Source: Pseudolysobacter sp. (GTDB lineage Bacteria; Pseudomonadota; Gammaproteobacteria; Xanthomonadales; Rhodanobacteraceae). From it: DNA of 7,261 bases. The notes below the pieces were generated by a model. The model was not told where the DNA came from, made no database searches, and was given only the letters and a program-made list of their open reading frames with translations. Both the position numbers and the translations under genes were made by a program. The stretch covers positions 1-7,261 of the forward strand of contig JANXUW010000088.1 in the NCBI GenBank assembly GCA_025351985.1. Reading direction: 5' to 3'. Of the stretch, positions 1 to 6,604 are shown in pieces; position 1 is the first letter of the stretch, and each line of letters begins with the position of its first letter.

Positions 1-285
1 TTCGTGCTCGTTGCGCTCCTTGTCGCGCAACGCATCATGGGCGTCGCGTCGCGCGATCAGAATTTTTCGCACCTCAACTTGCTGTGCCACGGTCAAACTC
101 GGAATCAGCGCGAGCATTTCCGGCGATGGCACGCCGCCCATCGGACCACCACCCGGCGGCGGCATCGGCATGCCGTGCGGTGGCGGCGGCACATCGGGGC
201 CACCACGTTGGCCATCAGGTGCATGCTGTGCATAGGCCGCGCCGCTCAGCGCGATAATCAGCGGAAGCAGAATAAATTTGCGCAT
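1..285 (-). CDS. Spy/CpxP-like periplasmic LTxxQ protein, partial (C-terminus off the left edge)
   Basis: Ninety-five codons are visible from an ATG at 285; the frame is still open at base 1. Residues 1-20 form a clear Sec signal peptide (MRKFILLPLIIALSGAAYAQ, probable cleavage after AYA). The mature start, about residues 30-52, is a Pro/Gly/Met-rich linker with PPPPHGMPMPPPGGG. It is followed by SLTVAQQ at 63-69, which fits the LTxxQ signature of the Spy/CpxP/ZraP family, and by a charged helix (VRKILIARRDAHDALRDKE) as expected for the all-helical fold. Family members are periplasmic chaperones or adaptors in envelope stress that can feed back on a sensor kinase. A GGAG Shine-Dalgarno at 292-295, 6 nt upstream, favours this ATG over an in-frame one at 300. 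The gene is divergent from a BaeS/BaeR-like pair, the arrangement expected of a regulated partner. A more general metal- or periplasmic-stress protein of the same fold cannot be excluded, because the C-terminal half is missing. Confidence 0.72.
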   Translation of the reverse strand, partial: MRKFILLPLIIALSGAAYAQHAPDGQRGGPDVPPPPHGMPMPPPGGGPMGGVPSPEMLALIPSLTVAQQVEVRKILIARRDAHDALRDKERNEHE

Positions 286-322
286 GGTGTTCTCCGTCAT
301 ACGTCGACCGTTTCGACACTGC

Positions 323-334
323 CAGACTAGTCTG
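323..334. promoter_or_regulatory. 12-bp perfect palindrome, candidate operator near the Spy-like gene
   Basis: CAGACTAGTCTG is its own reverse complement over all 12 bases; the match does not extend further on either side. It ends 38 bp upstream of the Spy-like ATG, a position compatible with an operator or core-promoter overlap for that gene. It overlaps the left arm of the TCTGCA/TGCAGA dyad. The function is inferred from position and symmetry only. Confidence 0.4.
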
Positions 335-357
335 CAATCTCGCAATCAGGATGCAGA
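331..357. repeat. Interrupted dyad TCTGCA...TGCAGA with internal GCAATC direct repeat
   Basis: TCTGCA (331-336) is repeated inverted as TGCAGA (352-357) with 15 bases between. CAATCT (335-340) also has its inverse AGATTG at 355-360. Between the arms GCAATC occurs twice, 8 bases apart (334-339 and 342-347), a period often seen for weakly spaced regulator half-sites. The dyad lies in the divergent control region and overlaps the palindrome at 323-334. It could bind the adjacent response regulator, but no experimental motif supports this. Confidence 0.35.
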
Positions 358-411
358 TTGTGTGGAGAAATCATGGAGTCGATGCCGCTGTGGTTTCCTG
401 CAGGCGCGCAA

Positions 412-423
412 CACGTTAACGTG
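412..423. promoter_or_regulatory. 12-bp perfect palindrome, candidate operator just upstream of the kinase gene
   Basis: CACGTTAACGTG is fully self-complementary over 12 bases and ends 23 bp before the kinase ATG, just upstream of its GAGG ribosome-binding site. It shares the outer CA...TG and central TA with the palindrome at 323-334 but is otherwise different. At this distance it would sit near the transcription start or in the leader, where a bound protein would block expression. The role is inferred. Confidence 0.4.
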
Positions 424-446
424 AGGCGCACTGATCGAGGAAAACG

Positions 447-1952
447 ATGCGCCTGCGTTTGTGGTTACGCCTGTTTCTGGTTTTTGCGACCCTCAGCGTG
501 GTCGCATTGGGCAGTTTTGTGGTCTGGCAACAGCACAGTTTCCGGCTCGGTTTTCGTGACTACCTCGATCAGGTTGCGCTCGATCGACTCGGCAATGTCA
601 GCACCTTGCTCGCCGCGCAATATGCGTTGCATGGCGACTGGGAATTCCTGCGGCGCAATCCGCGCCAGTTCAACCGCCTGCTCGATCCCGATCGTGGTAA
701 TGCGGATCCACGTCCGCCGCCACCGCGTGCCGACGAACCTCCAATGCGCGACGGTCGGCCGCCGCAGGATCGAGGAATGTCTCGCGACGACGAGCGACCG
801 CCGCCGCGCGATGACCGGCCTCCGCCACCGCGCAACGATCGCCCGCCACCGCATCCGCCTGGCCCGTTCGACCTCGCTTCGCGCACGCTGCTGCTGGATG
901 CCGCGGGCAATGCAGTCGTTGGCGCTCCTGGTATTTCAATGCAGTCGCTGAGTGTGCCGGTGCAGCTGGAAGGAAAAAAAATCGGCGAACTGCACCTCGC
1001 ACCATTGCCGCAATTGCTCGGCGATCTGGATCGAACCTTTGCCCAGGCGCAGGCGCATGATGCGCTGATCGGCGGCGTGATCGTGTTGATCGCTGCGCTG
1101 CTGTTTGCGCTCGGGCTGGCGTACTGGTTGCTCAAGCCGATCCGTTCGCTGGCGCACGCCACGCGCGCGCTGGCCACCGGCGATTACGGCCAGCGCGTGG
1201 TCATTCCGCGACGCGACGAATTCGGTGATCTCGCCAGCGACTTCAATCATCTTGCCAGCGCGCTCGAACAAAATCGCGAAGCACGCCGGCAATGGGGCGC
1301 CGATATCGCGCATGAATTGCGTACGCCGCTGAGTATTTTGCGCGGCGAAATCCAGGCGCTGCAGGATGGCATCCGCCAACCGAACGCCGCCGCGCTGGCA
1401 TCGTTGCAAGCCGAAGGCGAACGGCTTACCAGTTTGATCGAAGATCTGTATCAGCTCGCGCTGGCCGATGCCGGCGCGCTGGATTATCGTTTTGCCGCGG
1501 TCGATCTGGCAGCACTGATTGCAGAAACCATCGAGCTGCATACGCCGGGTTTCGCCGATATCGGCCTGACACTCGAAAGCCATCTCGCGAGCACAAAATT
1601 CGTGCGTGGCGATGCGCGCCGCCTCACCCAACTACTCGATAATCTGCTCGCGAATGCGCGGCGTTACACCGATGCGCCCGGCCGCATCCGGCTCACCCTC
1701 GTCGAGATCAATGAGGAGCTGCTGCTGAGCATCGACGACACCGCGCCCGGCGTTCCGCCAGCATCATTGCCGCTGCTGTTCGAGCGCTTGTACCGCGTCG
1801 ATGGTTCGCGCAATCGTGCCGGTGCCGGCGCAGGTTTGGGGCTGGCGATCTGTCGTGCGATCGTCGCGGCGCATGACGGCCAGATCGAAGCCAGCGCCTC
1901 GCCGCTCGGCGGTTTGCGTATCGGCATTCGTTTGCCGATCCATACGCGGTGA
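447..1952 (+). CDS. baeS: BaeS-like envelope-stress sensor histidine kinase
   Basis: This 501-residue inner-membrane kinase autophosphorylates in response to an envelope signal and passes phosphate to the regulator encoded 4 nt downstream. TM1 is about residues 8-28, the periplasmic part 29-206, TM2 about 207-229, and a HAMP linker starts at LLKPIRSLA (228-236). The dimerisation helix carries HELRTP with phospho-acceptor His289. The ATPase domain shows the N box (LLDNLLANARRYTD, 396-409), G1 (DTAPG, 431-435), F box (LFERLYR, 444-450) and G2 (GAGLGLAI, 461-468). Stretches such as ILRGEIQALQDG and SLQAEGERLTSLIEDLYQL closely resemble E. coli BaeS, so the subfamily is well supported. The start has GAGG 6 nt upstream. 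The oddity is the periplasmic domain: residues 88-140 are a Pro/Arg/Asp-rich low-complexity insert that I do not know from E. coli BaeS. The actual signal is unknown, and no MdtABC-type efflux genes are in view. Confidence 0.9.
   Translation: MRLRLWLRLFLVFATLSVVALGSFVVWQQHSFRLGFRDYLDQVALDRLGNVSTLLAAQYALHGDWEFLRRNPRQFNRLLDPDRGNADPRPPPPRADEPPMRDGRPPQDRGMSRDDERPPPRDDRPPPPRNDRPPPHPPGPFDLASRTLLLDAAGNAVVGAPGISMQSLSVPVQLEGKKIGELHLAPLPQLLGDLDRTFAQAQAHDALIGGVIVLIAALLFALGLAYWLLKPIRSLAHATRALATGDYGQRVVIPRRDEFGDLASDFNHLASALEQNREARRQWGADIAHELRTPLSILRGEIQALQDGIRQPNAAALASLQAEGERLTSLIEDLYQLALADAGALDYRFAAVDLAALIAETIELHTPGFADIGLTLESHLASTKFVRGDARRLTQLLDNLLANARRYTDAPGRIRLTLVEINEELLLSIDDTAPGVPPASLPLLFERLYRVDGSRNRAGAGAGLGLAICRAIVAAHDGQIEASASPLGGLRIGIRLPIHTR
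708..866 (+). repeat. Pro/Arg/Asp-rich low-complexity repeat in the sensor domain of the kinase
   Basis: Codons 88-140 of the kinase encode an imperfect repeat of the unit RDDRPPPP, seen as DPRPPPPR, DERPPPR, DDRPPPPR and NDRPPPHPP. On the DNA level it is a CCGCC/CGA-rich run that is likely prone to slippage. The segment lies between TM1 and TM2, so in the periplasm. It should be an extended, disordered polyproline-type linker bearing both charges. It may tether or bind a partner; the adjacent Spy-like protein is also proline-rich. Confidence 0.7.
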
Positions 1953-1956
1953 ATGC

Positions 1957-2655
1957 ATGAACGACGCTGCGCACATCCTGGTGATCGAAGACGAAGTCAA
2001 ACTCGCCGCGCTGCTGCGCGACTACCTTGTCGCGGCGAATTATCGCGTCAGCCTGCTCGACAGCGGCGAAGGCGCCAGCGCATGGGTGCGCGAAAACTCG
2101 CCGTCGGCAATCCTGCTCGACCTGATGTTGCCGGACAAAGACGGCTTGAGCGTGTGCCGCGAAATTCGCGTATTTTCGTCGGTGCCGATCCTGATCGTGA
2201 CCGCGCGCGTCGAGGAAATCGATCGCTTGCTCGGACTCGAACTCGGCGCCGACGACTACATCTGCAAACCGTTCAGTCCGCGCGAAGTGGTGGCACGGGT
2301 CAAGGCGGTACTGCGCCGCAGCAGCCTGCGCGATGCCGGTTCGGATACTGCGGCAAACGCGACGATAGAACTCGACGAAACGCGTTTCGAAATTCGCGTG
2401 CACGGCCAGCGCGTGGTGCTCACGCCGGTCGAATTTCGCCTGTTGAAAAAACTCCTCGCGCAACCCGGACAGGTATTTTCGCGCCAGCAATTGATCGACG
2501 CGTCATACCTCGACCACCGCATCGTCAGCGACCGCACCGTCGACAGCCACATCAAGAACCTGCGGCACAAACTCATCGCCGCCGGCGCCGATGCGATCAG
2601 CTCGGTCTATGGCGTGGGTTACCGGCTGGAGTGGAATACCGACGACGCCGCATAG
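1957..2655 (+). CDS. baeR: BaeR-like OmpR-family response regulator
   Basis: This 232-residue cytoplasmic DNA-binding regulator is the expected partner of the upstream kinase. The receiver domain (about 5-120) has the acidic pair Glu11/Asp12, phospho-acceptor Asp55 (LLDLMLPD), Thr82 and Lys104 (ICKPF). The winged-helix effector domain (about 133-226) contains LTPVEFRLLK and the recognition region SDRTVDSHIKNLRHKL (191-206), ending with SVYGVGYRLEW. EEIDRLLGLELGADDYICKP and SPREVVARVK match E. coli BaeR nearly word for word, which sets it apart from other OmpR-family members. The ATG at 1957 lies 4 nt after the kinase stop, so translation is probably coupled; the ribosome-binding site is weak (GGTGA). 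An upstream in-frame extension inside the kinase gene is rejected because the receiver domain starts right after this ATG. It probably controls the divergent Spy-like gene and its own operon. Confidence 0.92.
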   Translation: MNDAAHILVIEDEVKLAALLRDYLVAANYRVSLLDSGEGASAWVRENSPSAILLDLMLPDKDGLSVCREIRVFSSVPILIVTARVEEIDRLLGLELGADDYICKPFSPREVVARVKAVLRRSSLRDAGSDTAANATIELDETRFEIRVHGQRVVLTPVEFRLLKKLLAQPGQVFSRQQLIDASYLDHRIVSDRTVDSHIKNLRHKLIAAGADAISSVYGVGYRLEWNTDDAA

Positions 2656-2752
2656 ACATGCACGCGGCAAGTCATATCAACACATATCCAATGCATTAAC
2701 GCACTAACGCATTGATACAACGATTTTGCGAATGGCGCTGAACTTGCACCGC
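2656..2752. other. Convergent intergenic gap, no clear terminator
   Basis: This 97-base AT-richer gap lies between the converging response-regulator and lipoprotein genes. The only symmetric structure is CAATGC (2689-2694) with GCATTG (2709-2714) around a 14-base loop, a weak stem without a T-run on either side. Within it TAACGCA occurs twice, 8 bases apart (2697-2703 and 2705-2711). A factor-dependent terminator is possible; I see no classical intrinsic one. Confidence 0.5.
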
Positions 2753-3829
2753 TCAATGCGCAATCGGCGGTTCGCCCTGCAACTCTAGCCCGACTTGTAT
2801 CCAGCCCAGATGCATGCCGATACGCGTGGCGTCGGGGTTTGCCCAGACATAACTCAGCGTGCGCGCGCTGGCATCCTCGATCAGCGCGAGCTTGAGTACC
2901 TGGCTCTCGCCGCCGACGTTCTGTCGCGACAGCTCGACGGAATAACCGCTGCGGCTGCCATCGCGCCACAACACCGCGATCCGCCCGCCTTCATCGTGGA
3001 TGCGCAGGTTACGTTGCTCGTGCCAATCCTTGCTCTCCATCGTCGCGCGCGGACCGGCGCCGTTGATTGCGGCCCAGCCGCCGAACCAGCGCACGCGTCG
3101 CGCTTCCTGCTGTGCCGTCGCGCTGCGCGCCTGATCGGCAAATGTCGCGACGCGCAGGATTTCGGCGTCGGCATCGATGCGCAGTGGCAACAGCGCGGCG
3201 CTCGCGCCGATGCCCGGCAACAACGCGGCGCAACCGGCCTGATCGACACTCGCAACAAGGTGGCCGGCCTGCATCGTGCCGTGCAAGGCGCACGCGTCGA
3301 GCTCGATCCATTCGTTGGGCTGCACCTCGAAACGCTTCGCGGCATCGCCGAGCCGCGCGGCGATGGCCGCAGGATCGACCGCGCGATACGGCAGCAGCGT
3401 CACGCCGTTCGCATCAATGGTCACGCGGAACAACCAGGTCGCCGAAACCGGCGGCGCCGCGGCGGTGACATCGAGTTGCCAGAGCAACAAACCGCTGCCC
3501 GCATTCTTGTGTTCGAGCAGATGCACGAGTTGATGCACGCGCAGCGGCACCGCTTCCCTGACCGGCGCCGGCTTGCCCTTGGCGGCTTGCGGCGCGGGCG
3601 ATTGCGACTGCGCCTGCACGCGCCAGACCTGCGCATTGTTGTCGAACTCACCGACCAGCGCGGACAGCGGATCGGACGCGGCTAGCGTTGTCTTTTTGCT
3701 GGCAACGGGTGATGGCGCGGATGCGCCGCCGCCGAAACTTTGACAACCCACCAGCACGAGTGAAAAAAACACGCACATTCCGATCTGCACGTTTTTCATC
3801 GCGATCGAACTAAACAGGCTTCTGATCAT
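2753..3829 (-). CDS. Outer-membrane lipoprotein resembling the CpcT/CpeT family
   Basis: The 358-residue product begins with a lipoprotein signal peptide: a hydrophobic stretch ending in lipobox LVGC, with the lipidated Cys at residue 29. Gln at +2 suggests sorting to the outer membrane. After a Ser/Ala/Pro/Lys linker, LVGEFDNNAQ (58-67) resembles the GxFdNxxQ opening of CpcT/CpeT-type proteins. The later pattern also fits: a beta-rich region with LLPYRAVDP (145-153), and two cysteines at 180 and 200 framing a G.LVASV strand. CpcT/CpeT members were named as phycobilin lyases, but such proteins occur widely in bacteria without phycobilins, so a lyase role is not claimed. The chosen ATG overlaps the stop of the peptidase gene as ATGA and has AAGG 9 nt upstream. 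An alternative ATG at 3799 gives a shorter signal peptide but lacks a ribosome-binding site. The lipoprotein call is firm; the family call is moderate. Confidence 0.75.
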   Translation of the reverse strand: MIRSLFSSIAMKNVQIGMCVFFSLVLVGCQSFGGGASAPSPVASKKTTLAASDPLSALVGEFDNNAQVWRVQAQSQSPAPQAAKGKPAPVREAVPLRVHQLVHLLEHKNAGSGLLLWQLDVTAAAPPVSATWLFRVTIDANGVTLLPYRAVDPAAIAARLGDAAKRFEVQPNEWIELDACALHGTMQAGHLVASVDQAGCAALLPGIGASAALLPLRIDADAEILRVATFADQARSATAQQEARRVRWFGGWAAINGAGPRATMESKDWHEQRNLRIHDEGGRIAVLWRDGSRSGYSVELSRQNVGGESQVLKLALIEDASARTLSYVWANPDATRIGMHLGWIQVGLELQGEPPIAH

Positions 3830-6519
3830 TTCATTGCACCTTGCTGGTCGAGCCATTGCTGCAACACCTGCGGTTTTTGTTGCGTGCGCAACGCGCTGCA
3901 CAGGCCGATCGATTCTTGCACCTGGGCGAGTGCACGTGCGCCGCCGGTAATCTGCGGCACGTGCGGTCGGAAAAACCGATCGAGTTCCTGCGCGGATTCT
4001 GCACTGCAACGGCCCGCGCTCACCGATGCGGGCATGCGGCCTTGCGCAAAACCCGGCGTGCGCTTCAGCACTGCATCGAAATGCGACTGATACCAGCGCC
4101 AGAATGCGCTGCGGTTTTCCGGTTCGTCGTTCTGCGCATTCAGCAGCACAAGCATTTCGCTGAGCTGTACCCCGCCGCTCAAGGCGTAGTTGCGCGCCTG
4201 TTCGGCAAGGGCGGGATCGTGGCTTGCGCCCAGCGCAGCCAGCATGGCGTAGCGGCTGGTCGCATCGTGATTGATATCGAGTTCGGCATAGATCGCCCTG
4301 GTTGCGGCGGCGCCGTTTTCCTGCACCGTCACTGCCAGCACACTGGCGAGCAGGTCGGCGTTTGCCGCACTGAGTTGCACCTTGCCTGCACCGTCCAGCG
4401 CGAGCGCCTTGCGCCCCTGCGCGAGCAGCGCAGCGCGTACTTCGGGTTGCTGCAGGCGCAGTGCGAGAAACTTCGCGAGACGCACACGCAATGCCGTGTC
4501 GTTGCTGGCTTCGGCGGTTTTGCGTTCGTAGCCCAGACGCTGCAGCCGCGGCAGCAGGATCGCACCGATGCGTGCATCGAAACGCCCACGATCGGCGGCT
4601 GCAACCAGGTATTCGCGGATCCATTCGACATCGTCGAGCAGCGCGGTCGCGACCTGCGGCAACGGCGACGATGCCAGCGCCGGCAGGCTGTCCAGCAACG
4701 CTGCGACATCGAGTTCGCCACCATGGAACGCGCTGGCAACCGCGTCGGCAAACACCAGTTGCTCCGGCCCGCTCAGGCTTGAAAGATGCGCAGCGAGTTT
4801 TGCAAACGCCTCGGGCGAAATGCCGAAACGGTAATAGCCGCTCGCATTCGCATTCGGCAGATACCAGTCCGGGCAGCCGCCGGCAGTGACGGGAAAATTC
4901 GCCGCGGCCTTGTCCAGCAACACACACTGCGTCTCGCTTTTGTCCGCGTGCCCGAAACGCACGCACACCGGCACGCCCCACAGCGCGTTGCTGTCGGCCT
5001 TCGAACCCAGCGGCAGATAACGACTTTGCCTGAGATCGAGCTGCGCGTGGCCATCCTTGCAGGTCACCTCGGTCTGGATGCGCGGCGTGCCCGGCTGGTC
5101 GAGAAAACTGCGCATCGCGAGCTTGATGCGCTCGCCCTGATCGCTGGCGACGGCAACGGCATCGATCACATCGTCCGAACTGCCGCTGCGAAATTTGTGG
5201 CCGCCGAGATATCCCTGGATGCCGCTGCGGAATTTTTCCGTGCCCAGCCACGACTCGAACATGCCGAGCACGCTCGCGCCTTTCTGGTAGGTGATGCCGT
5301 CGAAGGCGTTTTCGATATCGCCCTGATTCGTGATCGGCTGACGAATGCGCCGCGCGCTGTTCAGGCTGTCGCTGCGCATCGCGCCGAGACGCGCTTCGAG
5401 ATGTTCGAGATCGCCGTGGAATTCCGGCTGCAACGCGACCGTGCCCTTGCCTTCGGCCCAGGTCGCGAACGCCTCGTTGAGCCAGATATCGTCCCACCAC
5501 GGCGCGGTGACGAGATCACCGAACCACTGATGCGCGATCTCGTGCGCCATCACCGTGAATGCGGCGCGATAACGATCCGCCGGCGAATTCTGGTCGAGCA
5601 ACAACAGCGTGTCGCGGAAAATGATCAGGCCGGCATTCTCCATCGCGCCCGCGCCGAAGTCCGGCGCACCGAGCAGATCGAGCTTGTCGTACGGATACGG
5701 CTGGCCGGTGTATTGCTCGTAATAGGCGATGATGTTCGGCGCTTGTTCGAGCACGTAAGCCAGGCGCTTGCCGTTGCCGCGACTGGCGATCGCACGCAGC
5801 GGCAGCGGCGTGGAACGCACCGCATTCGCCGCGATCGGCTTGCCCTCGGCTACATCCCACGGCCCGACCGCAAACGCGACCAGATACGTCGGCAGCGGCA
5901 GGGTTGTGGCAAAAGTCAGCGTTTTCCACTTTGCATCATTGGATACTTTTTCATCCGCTTGATGCGTGTTCGCCAGTGCGACCTGCGCTTTCGGCACGGT
6001 CAGCGTGATATCGAACGGCGTCTTGAAGCGCGGCTCGTCAAACCCCGGGAACGCAAAACGCGCGCTGACCGGTTCCATCTGCGTGATCAGATACGGATCG
6101 CTGCCGACCTTGACCTTGTACACACCTTCGAGCTGGGTGTTGTATTTGGCGGTGAAGCCGAGGTCCAACTCGATCTCCTGCGCCGGCAGGATTTTGCCGA
6201 ACGACACGAGCGCGACACCATCGCCGTTGCTTTGCTGGTATTTCGCGGGCGCGGATTTTCCGTGCGCGTCCGTGACGCTGACTTTTTGCACATCCAGGTC
6301 GCGACCGTGCAGCCAAAGATGATCGACCGCGGCATTCAGACGAATGCGGATACGTGTGTCGCCGCTATAGCCATCGGCTGCGGGATCGAGCGTAAACGCC
6401 AGCCAATAATGCAGCGGTTCGGCAATGCTCGACAGCTTGCCGGCGGGAACATCCTCGGCGGCAAACAGCATGCATGGCAGCAACAACAGACTCAACAATC
6501 CACGACGAAATAGCTTCAC
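3826..6519 (-). CDS. Secreted M1-family zinc aminopeptidase (ERAP/PSA-like)
   Basis: This 897-residue metallopeptidase should remove N-terminal residues from peptides in the periplasm or outside the cell. Residues 1-21 form a Sec signal peptide (KLFRRGLLSLLLLPCMLFAA); Pro before the Cys argues against lipidation. The N-terminal beta domain includes TQMEP (147-151) with the substrate-amine-binding Glu150. The catalytic domain has GAMEN (291-295), HEIAH (326-330) and, 18 residues later, Glu349 in WLNEAF, completing the zinc site. Tyr411 in DGITYQKG is the usual transition-state Tyr. A long helical ERAP1-C-like domain follows from about 490. All key residues are present, so the enzyme should be active. 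GTG at 6519 was chosen because AGAGG (6526-6530) lies 6 nt upstream; a TTG at 6546 gives nine more residues but no ribosome-binding site. It lies 85 nt after pbpC and is coupled to the lipoprotein gene. It is not the E. coli PepN type, which is cytoplasmic. Confidence 0.92.
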   Translation of the reverse strand: MKLFRRGLLSLLLLPCMLFAAEDVPAGKLSSIAEPLHYWLAFTLDPAADGYSGDTRIRIRLNAAVDHLWLHGRDLDVQKVSVTDAHGKSAPAKYQQSNGDGVALVSFGKILPAQEIELDLGFTAKYNTQLEGVYKVKVGSDPYLITQMEPVSARFAFPGFDEPRFKTPFDITLTVPKAQVALANTHQADEKVSNDAKWKTLTFATTLPLPTYLVAFAVGPWDVAEGKPIAANAVRSTPLPLRAIASRGNGKRLAYVLEQAPNIIAYYEQYTGQPYPYDKLDLLGAPDFGAGAMENAGLIIFRDTLLLLDQNSPADRYRAAFTVMAHEIAHQWFGDLVTAPWWDDIWLNEAFATWAEGKGTVALQPEFHGDLEHLEARLGAMRSDSLNSARRIRQPITNQGDIENAFDGITYQKGASVLGMFESWLGTEKFRSGIQGYLGGHKFRSGSSDDVIDAVAVASDQGERIKLAMRSFLDQPGTPRIQTEVTCKDGHAQLDLRQSRYLPLGSKADSNALWGVPVCVRFGHADKSETQCVLLDKAAANFPVTAGGCPDWYLPNANASGYYRFGISPEAFAKLAAHLSSLSGPEQLVFADAVASAFHGGELDVAALLDSLPALASSPLPQVATALLDDVEWIREYLVAAADRGRFDARIGAILLPRLQRLGYERKTAEASNDTALRVRLAKFLALRLQQPEVRAALLAQGRKALALDGAGKVQLSAANADLLASVLAVTVQENGAAATRAIYAELDINHDATSRYAMLAALGASHDPALAEQARNYALSGGVQLSEMLVLLNAQNDEPENRSAFWRWYQSHFDAVLKRTPGFAQGRMPASVSAGRCSAESAQELDRFFRPHVPQITGGARALAQVQESIGLCSALRTQQKPQVLQQWLDQQGAMK

Positions 6520-6604
6520 AATCAACCTCTGCAGCCCGGTTCTCAATGCGCGACTTTAGCACGCAGCTCCAGGCCGGATCGATCGAGGCGATACCAACTC
6601 TCGA
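6520..6604 (-). other. Intergenic gap between pbpC and the M1 peptidase
   Basis: These 85 bases hold the AGAGG ribosome-binding site of the peptidase gene (6526-6530). I see no strong hairpin followed by a T-run and no convincing promoter. Read-through from pbpC into the peptidase gene is therefore plausible, making the three minus-strand genes one possible transcription unit. Confidence 0.4.

Larger units (their letters stand above)
286..446. promoter_or_regulatory. Divergent intergenic control region between the Spy-like gene and the two-component operon
   Basis: These 161 bases separate two divergent starts and must hold both promoters if each gene is transcribed from here. They contain two perfect 12-bp palindromes (323-334 and 412-423), a TCTGCA/TGCAGA dyad (331-336 and 352-357), and GCAATC repeated at 334-339 and 342-347. 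The sequence TTTCTCCA lies on the minus strand at 363-370; it matches the core of the E. coli BaeR box as I recall it (TTTTTCTCCATDATTGGC), but the flanks match poorly. I could not find a convincing -35/-10 pair on either strand. Ribosome-binding sites are visible at both ends: GGAG for the minus-strand gene and GAGG (437-440) for the kinase. Confidence 0.6.

Noticed and set aside
303..317. GTCGA/TCGAC short stem in the leader of the Spy-like gene as a riboswitch or attenuator
   Set aside because: A 5-bp stem with a 5-base loop is easily found by chance and no alternative structure or T-run accompanies it.
4..330. Plus-strand open frame over the left edge
   Set aside because: The minus-strand frame there has a clear signal peptide, ribosome-binding site and LTxxQ motif; the plus-strand frame is His/Arg-rich and runs through the control region.
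936..1631. Minus-strand open frames across the kinase gene (also 569-1177 and 1708-2490)
   Set aside because: These overlap conserved kinase and regulator motifs on the other strand and encode no recognisable domain.
2689..2714. CAATGC/GCATTG hairpin as a bidirectional terminator
   Set aside because: The stem has only 6 bp with a 14-base loop and no T-run on either strand; too weak to call.
3830..5500. Upstream extension of the lipoprotein frame by more than 500 codons into the peptidase gene
   Set aside because: The extension is Arg-rich out-of-frame reading of the M1 peptidase gene; the lipoprotein signal peptide and ribosome-binding site place the real start at 3829.
4786..6513. A 575-codon open frame on the plus strand opposite the M1 peptidase gene
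   Set aside because: It is antisense to a gene with complete M1 motifs, has an Arg/Ala/Gln-heavy composition without recognisable domains, and long antisense frames are common in GC-rich genes with biased third positions.
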